Of a stretch of 64,000 nt of DNA, positions 52,871 through 62,062 are shown piece after piece. The notes beneath the pieces were generated by a model. That model searched no databases. It had not been told where the DNA came from and saw only the letters and a program-made list of their open reading frames with translations. How positions within the stretch are numbered: position 1 is the stretch's first letter; every line of letters starts with the position of its first letter. Source of the DNA: Terriglobia bacterium (lineage in GTDB: Bacteria; Acidobacteriota; Terriglobia; Terriglobales; Acidobacteriaceae); the NCBI GenBank assembly GCA_020073165.1, contig JAIQFP010000024.1, forward strand, positions 18,894-82,893, read 5' to 3'. The position numbers were made by a program, and so were the translations under genes.

Positions 52871-54580
52871 CTACTTCGCGCCAACCGCTTTGGCCTCAAT
52901 CTTCTCGAACACGGCTTCCGCGCGGCGCAAGGCCTCCTGGACGTTGGCGCAAATGTTCTCGCGTCCCACAATCTCCTCGAACTCGGCCTGCTGCATCACC
53001 CGGAACGGCTGCTCGCGCGCGCCACACAAGATCAGGGTGCGCTTGGTGGCGTGCAGTTGTTTCGCCACTTCTTCCAGAGCAAACAATCCGGTGGCGTCAA
53101 TCGCGGTCATGTTGCGCAGGCGGATGATCACGATGGGAGGCAGCTGGTGCATCTTTTCCGTGATGGCCGCGACTTTCTCGGTCGCACCGAAAAGGAAGGG
53201 CCCATGGATGCGGAAGATGGTAGCGTAGTAAGGGATGTCTTTGTCTTGCAGGATGTGCACCCGGCCGTCCTCGACGTACTCATCGGTCACCTGCGAGACG
53301 GTGGTGGTGCTGGCCACGCGTGCGATGAACAGCAAGGCCGCCAGGATCATGCCTGCTTCCACGGCCACGGTCAGGTCGGCGAATACGGTGAGGGCGAAGG
53401 TGACCAGCCACACGCTGATGTCGGTCTTGGTGAGCTTCAGGAGTTGCGGGATCTCGCGCCACTCCCCCATGTTGTAGGACACGACCATTAGAATTCCCGC
53501 TAATGCGGCCATCGGAATATAGCCGGCCAGAGGCGCCGCGAACAGCAACACACACAACAGGGTGAGGGAGTGAACTATTCCCGCGACCGGGCTCTTGGCG
53601 CCCGCGCGGATGCTGGTCGCGGTGCGGGCGATGGCGCCAGTAGCAGGCAGGCCGCCGAACATGGGCGACACGATGTTGGCCACTCCCTGGCCGATGAGTT
53701 CGACATTGGGGTTGTGCCGGTCATTGCTCATGCGGTCGGATACCACTGCCGACATGAGCGACTCAATTGCGCCCAGCATGGCCACTGTGAATGCAGGTCC
53801 GAGCAGCCCATGAATCAAGTCCGCACGGAAATGAGGAATGGCCAGGTGCGGCAACCCGCTGGGGATGCCGCCAAAGCGGGTGCCGACGGTTTCCACCGGG
53901 AACTTCAGAAAAAACGCCGCCACGGTGGCTCCCAGCATGGCAACGATCGGACCGGGGATGCGGTTGGAAATCGCGCGGCATCCCAGCATTACTCCCACGG
54001 TGCCAGCCGCCAGAATGGTGGCCTTGGGGGACCAGGAGGGAAAATCGGCAGCAACGGCCCTCATGCGCAACCAAAATTCTCCCGGGACTTTATTCATGTG
54101 CAGACCGAAGAAGTCTTTGATTTGCGTGCTGGCGATCAGTACCGCGATCCCATTGGTAAAGCCGATCACCACCGGCCGCGGAATAAATTTCACCGCGGTG
54201 CCCATGCCGGTTGCCCCGAGAATCACGAGCAGGAGACCGGCCATGACGGTGCACATAAACAAACCGTCCACACCGTGGGCCGCGACGATGCCAGCCACTA
54301 CCACCACGAATGCACCCGTTGGCCCGCCGATCTGGGTCGTGGATCCGCCCAGGGCGGAGATCAGGAACCCGGTAACTACGGCGCAATAAATTCCCGCCTG
54401 CGGGGTAAGCCCGGAGGCAATGGCAAACGCCATGGCCAGCGGCAAAGCCACCAGGCCGACGGTGATTCCGGCGATGACGTCGTGAGAAAACTTGTTCAGG
54501 CTGTAATCCCGCAGGCTGAGAACGGACTTGGGCAACCAGCGATCATCAATGCTTAGAGAAATGGAGGGCAACATTACCAT
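52871..54580 (-). CDS. SulP-family anion transporter with STAS domain
   Basis: 569 residues. Residues ~25-430 are the membrane part with the SulP signatures (GITVGLVALPLAMAFAIASGLTPQAGIYCAVVTGF, TQIGGPTGAFVVVVAGIVA, NVELIGQGVANIVSPMFGGLPATGAIARTATSIRAGAKSPVAGI). A C-terminal STAS domain occupies ~450-560 (PPIVIIRLRNMTAIDATGLFALEEVAKQL). Substrates in the family include sulfate, bicarbonate and others; none can be assigned here. No carbonic anhydrase is fused. The first Met may be 54580 or 54574. Confidence 0.93.
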   Translation of the reverse strand: MVMLPSISLSIDDRWLPKSVLSLRDYSLNKFSHDVIAGITVGLVALPLAMAFAIASGLTPQAGIYCAVVTGFLISALGGSTTQIGGPTGAFVVVVAGIVAAHGVDGLFMCTVMAGLLLVILGATGMGTAVKFIPRPVVIGFTNGIAVLIASTQIKDFFGLHMNKVPGEFWLRMRAVAADFPSWSPKATILAAGTVGVMLGCRAISNRIPGPIVAMLGATVAAFFLKFPVETVGTRFGGIPSGLPHLAIPHFRADLIHGLLGPAFTVAMLGAIESLMSAVVSDRMSNDRHNPNVELIGQGVANIVSPMFGGLPATGAIARTATSIRAGAKSPVAGIVHSLTLLCVLLFAAPLAGYIPMAALAGILMVVSYNMGEWREIPQLLKLTKTDISVWLVTFALTVFADLTVAVEAGMILAALLFIARVASTTTVSQVTDEYVEDGRVHILQDKDIPYYATIFRIHGPFLFGATEKVAAITEKMHQLPPIVIIRLRNMTAIDATGLFALEEVAKQLHATKRTLILCGAREQPFRVMQQAEFEEIVGRENICANVQEALRRAEAVFEKIEAKAVGAK

Positions 54581-54840
54581 TCATTATGACAGGGACATGC
54601 TCGGCTGTTGAGTAGCAGAGGGGGCACGGAAGTACGGCTTGGGTTGCGCCCCGGCGTGCGGACGCCCTGCTCCCCGCGCAGCCTCTGCAGGTGACGTGTC
54701 CCGCTGACCACAGCGTGTTCCGCCCGCCACGGCCTATTCAGGCGAGACATCCCGTAATTCTTGTGGAATCAGTCAGTTTCCCAACGGTTGTCATCGTGCT
54801 CCCATCGCCTGCGACTGGGGAACCAGGACAGGAGACGAAT

Positions 54841-55755
54841 ATGGCACAGTTCACACAACTCGGATTGTCAGGAAAACCGGAAGGAAGAGCAGCACAGAAC
54901 ATCTCGAACCCGCGCGAAAAGAAGTCCAGCGGCAAGCGCACGAGCGCCGCGCTCGCCGGTGCGTCATTGGCGGCGGCGATGCTGACAGCATTCTTGCTGA
55001 CCAGCGGTTGTTCGAAGGGATCCAGCAAACCTGCCGCTACTTCTAATCCGGCGCCTCAGGCGACGCCGGTTGCGGCCGCGCCCGCACCACCGACCCCGCC
55101 CGCAACTCAGCCGCCGGAGGTGAAGAAGCCTGGGCACAAATCGTCCCGGCAGCATAAGTTGTCTGCCTACACCAATCCTGCTTACGGAGTCTCGTTCCGC
55201 TATCCGAAGTATTACAATCTCAAGGAAGGCGACAAGGCGAATCTGCAGTGGGATGGCCTGGGGCCGGTGGAAATGAACTTTGTCCAGCCCGGCGGCAGCA
55301 CGCTGACCGCGGTGGAGCTGCCCCCCAGCATGTACGTGGGCACAGACTTCACCTCGGCATTCTTCAATGTCAGCGTGAATCCGAAGCTGACAGCCGACCA
55401 ATGCGGGGAATTCGCATGGCCCGAGACGGGCAGCCCGGACGAAAACCTGCTGATCCCGGAGAAAACGAAGGTTGGAACCATCGAACTCGAAGGGATCGAG
55501 GCCTCGGCCGCCACCCAGACGCAGCAAGCGGACGCGAAGTACTATCACATCTTCCAGAACGGGATGTGCTACGAATTCGCGTTGGGAGTGGAAACGACGG
55601 CGTCGGACGACGCCGCCGATGGGATCAAATCAGTCGATCGCGACCAGGTCTTCCGCAAGTTGAATTGGATTCTCTCCACGGTGAAGATACAGCCCGTCGA
55701 CGTTCCTGAGGTCGCAAACGCAACCAGCGCTTCTGGGGATGGCAACAATCAATAA
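54841..55755 (+). CDS. Lipoprotein of unknown function
   Basis: 304 residues from the ATG at 54841 with GGAG upstream. An unusually long N-region (about 35 residues, MAQFTQLGLSGKPEGRA...) precedes the hydrophobic segment AALAGASLAAAMLTAFLLTSGC, which ends in a lipobox (LLTSGC, lipidated Cys). A Pro/Ala-rich linker (TPVAAAPAPPTPPATQPP) leads to a C-terminal domain (AYTNPAYGVSFRYPKYYNL...) of a type seen in exported proteins of unknown function (PsbP/DUF1795-like appearance). A terminator follows directly. The region 54581-54840 before it holds no gene I can support. Confidence 0.75.
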   Translation: MAQFTQLGLSGKPEGRAAQNISNPREKKSSGKRTSAALAGASLAAAMLTAFLLTSGCSKGSSKPAATSNPAPQATPVAAAPAPPTPPATQPPEVKKPGHKSSRQHKLSAYTNPAYGVSFRYPKYYNLKEGDKANLQWDGLGPVEMNFVQPGGSTLTAVELPPSMYVGTDFTSAFFNVSVNPKLTADQCGEFAWPETGSPDENLLIPEKTKVGTIELEGIEASAATQTQQADAKYYHIFQNGMCYEFALGVETTASDDAADGIKSVDRDQVFRKLNWILSTVKIQPVDVPEVANATSASGDGNNQ

Positions 55756-55766
55756 GGTAAGGCAGA

Positions 55767-55798
55767 AAGGCCACGCTCAACAGCGAACGTGGCCTTTT
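55767..55798. terminator. Terminator after the lipoprotein gene
   Basis: AAGGCCACG (55767-55775) / CGTGGCCTT (55788-55796), a perfect 9-bp stem with a 12-base loop and TTTT at the end on the plus strand. It may also serve the converging kinase gene. The same hairpin sequence ends the rRNA operon at 63152-63183. Confidence 0.88.
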
Positions 55799-55816
55799 GC
55801 CGATGAAGCGGCTCGG

Positions 55817-58468
55817 CTACTTCTCCATCTCCGAGGACCAGTTCAGGATGACCGACAAAGGCGCCGAATTGGACGTGTCTACTTTTGTGTTGACCAAGAA
55901 CCTCTGGCCATCGGCGGTCACGTCGTAGGAAAACACGTCTTGCGCAGAAATTGGTTGCCGCATGTGTGTCTGAAACAGTGCCACGGAGGGACCAGCTTCG
56001 AAGCTGGTTCCCAATTTCACCGGCACGGCCATCATTTTCCCTTCCGCGGATAAATAGAACAGCTCCTTGCCGTCCTGCCTCCATCGCGGCTCACCTCCGC
56101 CCCTGGACACTTGCCATTTGCTGGTTCCGCTCGGAAAGGGCGAGACATAGACTTCCCAGTTCCCCGTTTCATTCGAGGAGTATGCCACCCATTTGCCATC
56201 GGGTGAAAACTGCCCATTGCGCACAATCCACTTCGGCTGCAGGAACGGCTTGGCCTGAAGACCTGGCAAGGACAGGTACCACAACTCGGTATCCTTTCGG
56301 ACGAGGAAGTACTTACCGTCACGCGACCAGCCCCAGGGGCCTTGTTCTTGACCGCCCAAGTCGGTCATCTCCCGTTCCGACCCCGACCCGTCTGCGTTTT
56401 TCTCGTACAAGCTGAAGATGAGCTTCTTTTGAGTGCCATAGTCGATTCGCTTGCCGTCGGGACTCCAGACCGGGATCTCGCTTAGCCCCGGGCCGAACGT
56501 CAGACGTGCCGTTGCGTTGTTTGCCAATTCATGAATCCAGATGTCCACATGGCGACCGTCCTTGTCCGTCTGCTCAAAAGCCAGGCGTCGTCCGTCTGGG
56601 GAGATACTCGGGTTGGCGAATTCCCCCGGGGTTCCGACGGCGCCCACCGTCCTTCCACTTCGGTCAAACCAGGTTAACTGCGACTTGTCCGCGCCTTTTC
56701 CCGTTTGCACGACCAGAGTCGCCTTGCCCGCCACTCCGAAAAGTGCAAGGTCGGTCTGGGGAAAGTACTGCACCTCGTCACTGATGGTGCGTGCTTCTCC
56801 ACTCAGCACGTAATTGCGAGCGTCAAACTTCTGCGCCACCAGTGCATTGTCCCGCATGTACAACAGGTAGCCTGGCTCGGCATAAGCGACGTTCGAACTC
56901 GCGCTGACAATGGGCCGCTTGTCACCTGAGTCCAGCGAGCCCAGAAAAATCTCGTTAGCGTCGAAATGCCCGGAGAAATTCGCTGCCAGGTAAAGGAAGT
57001 GCCGCCCGTCAGGGAGAAAAAGGGGCCAACGGTGGCTTGATTCGAAGCGAGCCGGATCGGGCTTGGTCACTTCCACCGGCGTCCCACCCGCCAATGACAG
57101 TCGGTACAATCCCGCGAAAAAGTTCGGACTGAACAGGATGATTCCTTCCCGGTTCCACGTTCCACCACGTCCGTGGGGAGCATCACACAGCACTTGCGCG
57201 GATCCACCTGAAGAAAGGTCGACTCTCTTGAGCTTCCCCTGCGCGAAGAACGCAATGGAGCGGCCGTCTGGCGACCAGAATGGATGCGAAGCATCCTCTG
57301 TTCCCGGCACAGGGGTAGCGCCTCGGCCTCCCACCGGGTGTGTCCAGAGTACGTATTTGCTGGTTTGATCCCAATAAGCGACCAGCGCAAGCGTGCGCCC
57401 ATCCGGTGACAGTGCGATGTCGTTGGCGGGGAGAGTGACGGGGCTGTTGAAGTACATGGCTGGCGGGGATTGCTGCGCTCCAAGCCACCAGACCGCCCCC
57501 CCGCCGATCATGAGCAGGCACAGCAGTCCAGCCACAAGCCAGCCCACCCGGTCCCAGGGTTTGCGCGCAGCGGGAGATGCGGCGGTCAGACTGGAGGACG
57601 ACGCATTCTCTTTGATCCACCTGAGCTGGAGCTTCACGTCGTGCACGGTTTGCAGGCGTTCGTCCGGATCTTTTGCCAGACAGCTCTTCACCGTGGCCTC
57701 GAACGCAGGCGGGGACAAGGGCTGCACGGCGGAGATCGGGGGCGGCTCGGCCGCCAGGATTGCAGCAATCGTCGAGGCCGCCGTCTTGCCTTCAAAGGCG
57801 CGCTTGCCCGTCGCCATTTCGTACAGCACCGCGCCGAGGGCGAAAATGTCGCCGCGGGCGTCGGCTTCTTTGCCTTCCACCTGCTCGGGTGACATGTACT
57901 GGAATGTACCAACCACCATGCCTTCCGTCGTCAGGGGGTGCTGGGGAGTGGCCAGAGTTTGGGTCAGCCCGGAGCTAGGCGGACTCGCGGGGACGACTGG
58001 CTTGGCCAAGCCGAAATCCATCAGCTTGGCGCCGCCTTTTGTCAGCATGATGTTGCCAGGCTTCAGGTCGCGATGGATCACTCCGTTCCGGTGCGCCTTT
58101 TCGAGTCCTTCGCAGATTTCGATGCCGTATTTCAAGACCTGATCAAACGGCAAAGGACCTTTGCGCAGACGGTCGGCGAGAGTCTCGCCTTCGAGATATT
58201 CCATCACCAGGTAGCTGGTGCCCTCTTGCGAACCGACGTCGTAAAGATGGCAAATGTTGGGATGGCTCAGGCTGGAGATGGTACGCGCTTCGCGGTCAAA
58301 ACGCTGCCGGGCATCGGGGTTGGAGGAGAGATGGGAAGGCAAGATTTTGACTGCCACAGTTCGGTCCAGCCGCGTGTCGCGTGCGCGATACACCTCACCC
58401 ATGCCGCCTGCGCCGAGCGGCGCAAGGACTTCATACGGACCGAGTTTCGTGCCAGAAGTGAGGGCCAT
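55817..58468 (-). CDS. Ser/Thr protein kinase with WD40-like beta-propeller
   Basis: 883 residues. Residues ~12-275 are a Hanks-type kinase: GAGGMGEVY, K41, HRD at 132-134, DFG at 151-153, YMSPEQVEG. One membrane helix lies at ~308-329 (VGWLVAGLLCLLMIGGGAVWWLG). The C-terminal ~540 residues form a TolB/PD40-type propeller with repeated blades (SPDGRTLALVAYWD, SHPFWSPDGRSIAFFAQG, PSISPDGRRLAFEQTDKDGRHVDIW, SPDGKWVAYSSNETGNWEVYVSPF). This kinase-propeller pairing is a well-known acidobacterial type: a cytoplasmic kinase and an external sensor or docking domain. The catalytic set is complete. Confidence 0.95.
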   Translation of the reverse strand: MALTSGTKLGPYEVLAPLGAGGMGEVYRARDTRLDRTVAVKILPSHLSSNPDARQRFDREARTISSLSHPNICHLYDVGSQEGTSYLVMEYLEGETLADRLRKGPLPFDQVLKYGIEICEGLEKAHRNGVIHRDLKPGNIMLTKGGAKLMDFGLAKPVVPASPPSSGLTQTLATPQHPLTTEGMVVGTFQYMSPEQVEGKEADARGDIFALGAVLYEMATGKRAFEGKTAASTIAAILAAEPPPISAVQPLSPPAFEATVKSCLAKDPDERLQTVHDVKLQLRWIKENASSSSLTAASPAARKPWDRVGWLVAGLLCLLMIGGGAVWWLGAQQSPPAMYFNSPVTLPANDIALSPDGRTLALVAYWDQTSKYVLWTHPVGGRGATPVPGTEDASHPFWSPDGRSIAFFAQGKLKRVDLSSGGSAQVLCDAPHGRGGTWNREGIILFSPNFFAGLYRLSLAGGTPVEVTKPDPARFESSHRWPLFLPDGRHFLYLAANFSGHFDANEIFLGSLDSGDKRPIVSASSNVAYAEPGYLLYMRDNALVAQKFDARNYVLSGEARTISDEVQYFPQTDLALFGVAGKATLVVQTGKGADKSQLTWFDRSGRTVGAVGTPGEFANPSISPDGRRLAFEQTDKDGRHVDIWIHELANNATARLTFGPGLSEIPVWSPDGKRIDYGTQKKLIFSLYEKNADGSGSEREMTDLGGQEQGPWGWSRDGKYFLVRKDTELWYLSLPGLQAKPFLQPKWIVRNGQFSPDGKWVAYSSNETGNWEVYVSPFPSGTSKWQVSRGGGEPRWRQDGKELFYLSAEGKMMAVPVKLGTSFEAGPSVALFQTHMRQPISAQDVFSYDVTADGQRFLVNTKVDTSNSAPLSVILNWSSEMEK

Positions 58469-58591
58469 CCGTGCGCGCCATTATAGTCCGAAGGTAGGGC
58501 ATTGCAGCAGATGCGCGGTCTTTAACGGATTGTCGGAAGTCCGGTAACTATCCCAGCTCCCTGAGGTATCTCCCCTGATAAACTTGCCCCC

Positions 58592-58985
58592 ATGATGACG
58601 GGGATTACTGGCGCTCACATCCTTCTCTACAGCGACCGGCCCGAAGCCGATCGCGCATTCTTTCGTGATGTCCTGGGGTTTCGTAACGTGGATGCCGGTG
58701 GGGGTTGGCTGATCTTCGCGCTGCCTCCGGCGGAGATGGGAATTCATCCCACGGATGGCGACCGGGCGCAGCCGCACGGTGGCTGCGACCTGCTGGGCGC
58801 CGTGCTCTATCTGATGTGCGACGACTTGCGCGGGCTGATCAAATCGCTGCAGGCCAAGAATGTCAAGTGCTCAGCGGTCGAAGAGGAACCCTGGAATAAA
58901 GACAACCATCCAGTTGCCCAGCGGCGGCGAGATCGGCCTTTACCAGCCCACACACCCGACAGCCATTGACCTGGGCCCACACTGA
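58592..58985 (+). pseudogene. Glyoxalase/bleomycin-resistance family protein with a frameshift near its 3' end
   Basis: The frame from 58592 encodes a VOC-fold protein: MTGITGAHILLYSDRPEADRAFFRDVLGF, GGWLIFALPPAEMGIHP, DLRGLIKSLQAKNVKC. At about 58894, after EEEPW, it turns to nonsense. Shifting the frame there restores IKTTIQLPSGGEIGLYQPTHPTAIDLGPH and a stop at 58985, just what the family needs (the GGEIGLYQP motif). Restoring frame needs two extra bases (a GG lost from TGGGGAATA is the simplest view) or one removed. It is either a recent pseudogene or a sequencing error. Confidence 0.75.
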
Positions 58986-59113
58986 GCCGCGCAAGCCGAA
59001 CCAGTGCTCGGGATCGGTCGCCCGCAGCTCCGAGGCCTCTCACGGAAACGACAATTTACCCTGGGGGTCAGCTAACCTCCGTCTGTAGGCCGCGTCTATG
59101 CTCCCGGGATCCC

Positions 59114-60976
59114 GTGAAAAACACCGTCCAACTGCTCGCACTCCTGCTGATCGTGGTGGTCTGCGAAATCGCGGCCAAGCCGCCTGCCGCACAGGACGCT
59201 GCGTCGCAGATCAAGGGCAAGATCGAGAGTCTGCAGCGATCTCTGAAGGACAAGTCGATTTCGGATCCCAACTTCGCTCCGGTCAATTCCATGGCCGGGG
59301 ACTCGCTTAAGGCAGCGTCGGAGGCGCTGAACGCCGGAAGGCTGTACCTGAGCCTGGAGACGCTAGCTGAGGCGTCCAACCTTCTCCAGGGCGCTCGGGT
59401 TGCGGAGGACAGCGCTACGGTCGTGAAGGGCGGGCTGCCCGCGTTTGAGTCGCAGTGGGGCGAGGCAAGCCTGAAACTCACCGCCCTGGATCAACAGGCG
59501 CAGACAAGGGGGTGGGACCATTCTTCCGCGGCAATCCGGAGCTTGTCGGAGGCGGCACAGGGCAGGAGCCTGCCTCTGCTCGAGGGGGGCCGGGGGTTTG
59601 CCACTGCGACCGAACCGAAGGATGGCCTCTTCTATCTCGGGGAGGCGCAGGGTGAGGCCGAATTCGCACAGTTCTGCGCGACCTTGCATCTTCCCGCCAA
59701 AGCCACGCCCTTCCCGCTGCGCTCGCTGCTGCCGGAACTGGTGCGCCTTCAGGAGAAGACCAATGCCGCCTTCCAGCCGCCGCGCTCCATCGAACTCCAT
59801 CCCCGATTCATCGCCCTGAATTCGACTCTCAAGCTGGCCCAAGAGCTGGACGCGAGGAAATTCTATGCCGGAGCCCTCTATCAGTATCTGGAGGCGGTGC
59901 GGCACTACGGCATGCTCGACGCTGCCCCGCTCGATGCCGCCAGGCAAGTGGCAGTGAAGGAGGCTGTCGCCGCCGCACAGACGAAGCTCGCCGCCTCGAC
60001 GCGCGACGATTCGATTGCCCAGCTCTTCGTCGAGCGCGCTGCTTCCCAGGTTGCGCATGCGGACGGTTCCGCACCGAGCGCCGACGAGTGGAGAAGTGCC
60101 CAGGTCATTGTCGAGCAGGTGCTGCCCGCGTATTTTGCCGCGGAAAGGCCTGCGTCTCCGTTGCAGACAGCGTCCGGCAAGACCGTCGACATTACCCTGG
60201 TGCGCTGGCCCTACACTTGAAACATTTCCGATCCAGCAAGTTTGCTGGTCCAGGAGGTTGCGGCCAAGTATCCGGGAAGAGTGACCTTTGTCAGCGAAAA
60301 CTTTGGGGCATCCAAGCTGGCGGAGCGCTATGGCGTGAAGGGATATCCGGCAGTGTTCGTGGACGACGTGCTGGTGGCCGTTCCCCGCGACTTCGGATAC
60401 TTCGGCGAGAAGGAAGGCACCGGCCGCTACGCTCCCTGGCGCAACGCCGACAACCAGGCGAAGTTCAAAGCGGATCTGACCCGCATGATTGATCTGATCC
60501 TGGCGGGCAAAAAAGATGTGGTCAGCCGCGAACACGCGCGCACGAGCGGCGATGTCCATGAGATTGCAGCCCTCCCCAAGTTCACTTTGACTGATCTTTC
60601 CGGGCATGCGCTCACGGCGGATCAGCTTTCCGGACGCGTGGTGCTGGTGGAGTTCTGGGCCACGTGGTGTCCGCCTTGCCGCTCCACCCTCGAATGGCTC
60701 GGTGAGCTGAAGCACAAGTACGGTGACAACATTGCGATTCTGGCGCTGGCCGTGGAGTCGCCGGAGGACAAGATCCGCTCCACCGTAAGCTCGCTCAGCC
60801 CCGATCTGCATTGGGCCATTGCCGATGCTCCGACGGCAGCAGCGTTCGGCGACATCACGTCGGTGCCGACCATGTTTCTGTTCGATCGCTCGGGAAAGAC
60901 CGCGCGCGTGCTGTACGGGGCACCGCCAGATCTGCATCAGGAGGCGGAGCGGGCGCTGGATGGGCTTATGAAGTGA
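59114..60976 (+). CDS. Exported thioredoxin-like protein with helical N-terminus, probable selenoprotein (Sec369 at UGA)
   Basis: Two ORFs in one frame are split only by the TGA at 60218-60220; read through, they give 620 residues. A GTG start and signal peptide (VQLLALLLIVVVCEIAA) are followed by a helical region to ~350. The first thioredoxin-like fold begins KTVDITLVRWPYT, then U369-N-I-S and LLVQEVAAKYPGRVTFVSENFGASKLAERYGVKGYPAVFVDD. The strand before the UGA ends at the spot where a thioredoxin active-site Cys normally sits, making a U-x-x-S site. A second TlpA-type domain has C519-P-P-C522 in FWATWCPPCRSTLEWL. The downstream part alone would start at a TTG with no ribosome site and lack the first beta strand. 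A hairpin follows the UGA. Confidence 0.8.
60218..60250 (+). promoter_or_regulatory. Bacterial SECIS-like hairpin after the thioredoxin-like UGA
   Basis: After UGA (60218-60220) and 12 bases, CCAGCA (60233-60238) pairs perfectly with UGCUGG (60243-60248) around loop AGUU, so the loop starts 18 nt after the UGA and has G as its second base. It is similar in loop and placement to the hairpin after the AhpD-like UGA, although the coding sequences are unrelated. Confidence 0.65.
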
Positions 60977-61174
60977 ATGCGTGGCGCGGGCACCCCAGGC
61001 GACACACTTTCTCCTGTACAGAAGCAGTCAACCCTTAACCTGCAATTAGCCATCGCCAGTGGGACCACCGCAGGATAGCCCTCCCGTCCAGAACCCTTTA
61101 GTAACTAGAATCCGCCCGCTGAGCGTGATCTCATTATCTGGCTAGATTGCAATCTGCGATCCGTGGGGCCAAAT

Positions 61175-61693
61175 ATGAAACAACGATTCCCGCACTTAGT
61201 GCTGGCACTGCTGGTTACAACCTGCGCCAGCGCCCAGCAAACTCCGGTTGAGTTGAAGCATTTTGCGCTGGACAGCCTGGAGGGCGTCCGCGCGGTGACG
61301 GGTGTCCACTTCGACCCACGCATCTCGAGCGACGGCAAGGGCTCGTTGCGCGTCGACGCCAACGGGGAGATGACCGTGCCGCTGTTCGAAGTCAGCGACG
61401 TCAGCCTCGACAACGCTATTCTGATCTACCGGGCCAGCCTGCAGTCCCAGAACCTCGACGGCAGAGCCTTTCTGGAGATGTGGGTCCGCATCCCGGGCAA
61501 AGGAGAGTTCTTTTCCCGCGCCCTCGACCGCTCCATCACCGGCAGCATGAGCTGGATGACCGTAGCCACCCCCTTCTTCCTGCAGTCCGGCCAAAAGCCT
61601 GACCTGATCCGGCTGAACTTGGTGGTGCAGGGAAAAGGGAAAGTGTGGATTGATGATGTGAAGTTGATGAGGGTGCCGCTGCCGGGACAGTAG
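61175..61693 (+). CDS. Secreted protein with a carbohydrate-binding-like fold
   Basis: 172 residues from the ATG at 61175. Signal peptide (FPHLVLALLVTTCASAQQ) followed by a beta-rich domain: HFDPRISSDGKGSLRVDANGEMTVPLFEVSDVSLDNAILIYRASLQSQNLDGRAFLEMWVRIPG, ending LVVQGKGKVWIDDVKLMRVPLPGQ. The last motif (KVWIDDVKL) is typical of CBM/jelly-roll modules in extracellular proteins. No catalytic residues are seen. It stands alone, 198 bases after the thioredoxin-like gene. Confidence 0.75.
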   Translation: MKQRFPHLVLALLVTTCASAQQTPVELKHFALDSLEGVRAVTGVHFDPRISSDGKGSLRVDANGEMTVPLFEVSDVSLDNAILIYRASLQSQNLDGRAFLEMWVRIPGKGEFFSRALDRSITGSMSWMTVATPFFLQSGQKPDLIRLNLVVQGKGKVWIDDVKLMRVPLPGQ

Positions 61694-61729
61694 GGGCAAG
61701 GGCCGCGGGGTTGGTCGCGCGTACGTCTA

Positions 61730-61775
61730 TTGACATCGAGTTCTCTTCAACCGTACAGTTAGTTTAGACGAACTG
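61730..61775 (+). promoter_or_regulatory. Promoter and operator-like dyad of the toxin-antitoxin operon
   Basis: TTGACA (61730-61735), an 18-base spacer and TACAGT (61754-61759). Overlapping the -10, CAGTT (61756-61760) and AACTG (61771-61775) form an inverted repeat. Antitoxins of the Phd/YefM type repress their own promoters through such dyads. Confidence 0.5.
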
Positions 61776-61783
61776 GAGAGTTC

Positions 61784-62062
61784 ATGAGCAGTGGGATTGT
61801 GGTTACCGCGCTGAACGCACGGGCCAACTTTGGCAAGTTGCTGCGGCGGGTCGAGGATGAGGGTCGGTCTCTTGTCATCGAAAAGCGCGGCCGGCCGCGC
61901 GCTGTCCTGCTCAGCATTCGCGACTATGTGCGCCTCGCGGTGCCGGAGCCCGAGGTCCTTCGGGTTCTGGGCGAGGAATCCAAGCAGAAAGGGACTCATC
62001 GCCTGGGCGCGAAGCAGGTCGAAGCGATCATCAAAGCCGCGCGGAAACCCAAGACCCGATGA
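61784..62062 (+). CDS. Type II antitoxin, Phd/YefM family
   Basis: 92 residues. The N-terminal VVTALNARANFGKLLRRVEDEGRSLVIEKRGRPRAVLLSIRDYVRL is the classical Phd/YefM DNA-binding fold. The C-terminal helix (VEAIIKAARKPKTR) would cap the toxin. The ATG has GGAG seven bases upstream; the stop overlaps the toxin start (ATGA). It represses its own operon and neutralises the PIN toxin. Confidence 0.9.
   Translation: MSSGIVVTALNARANFGKLLRRVEDEGRSLVIEKRGRPRAVLLSIRDYVRLAVPEPEVLRVLGEESKQKGTHRLGAKQVEAIIKAARKPKTR

Noticed and set aside
54581..54840. GGGACATG...CGTGTCCC long-range dyad upstream of the lipoprotein gene
   Set aside because: The arms are about 100 bases apart and interrupted; too weak to support a structure.
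59363..60937. 524-codon antisense frame over the thioredoxin-like gene
   Set aside because: It is a shadow of the real gene: its composition (Arg, Gly, His rich) and lack of motifs speak against it.
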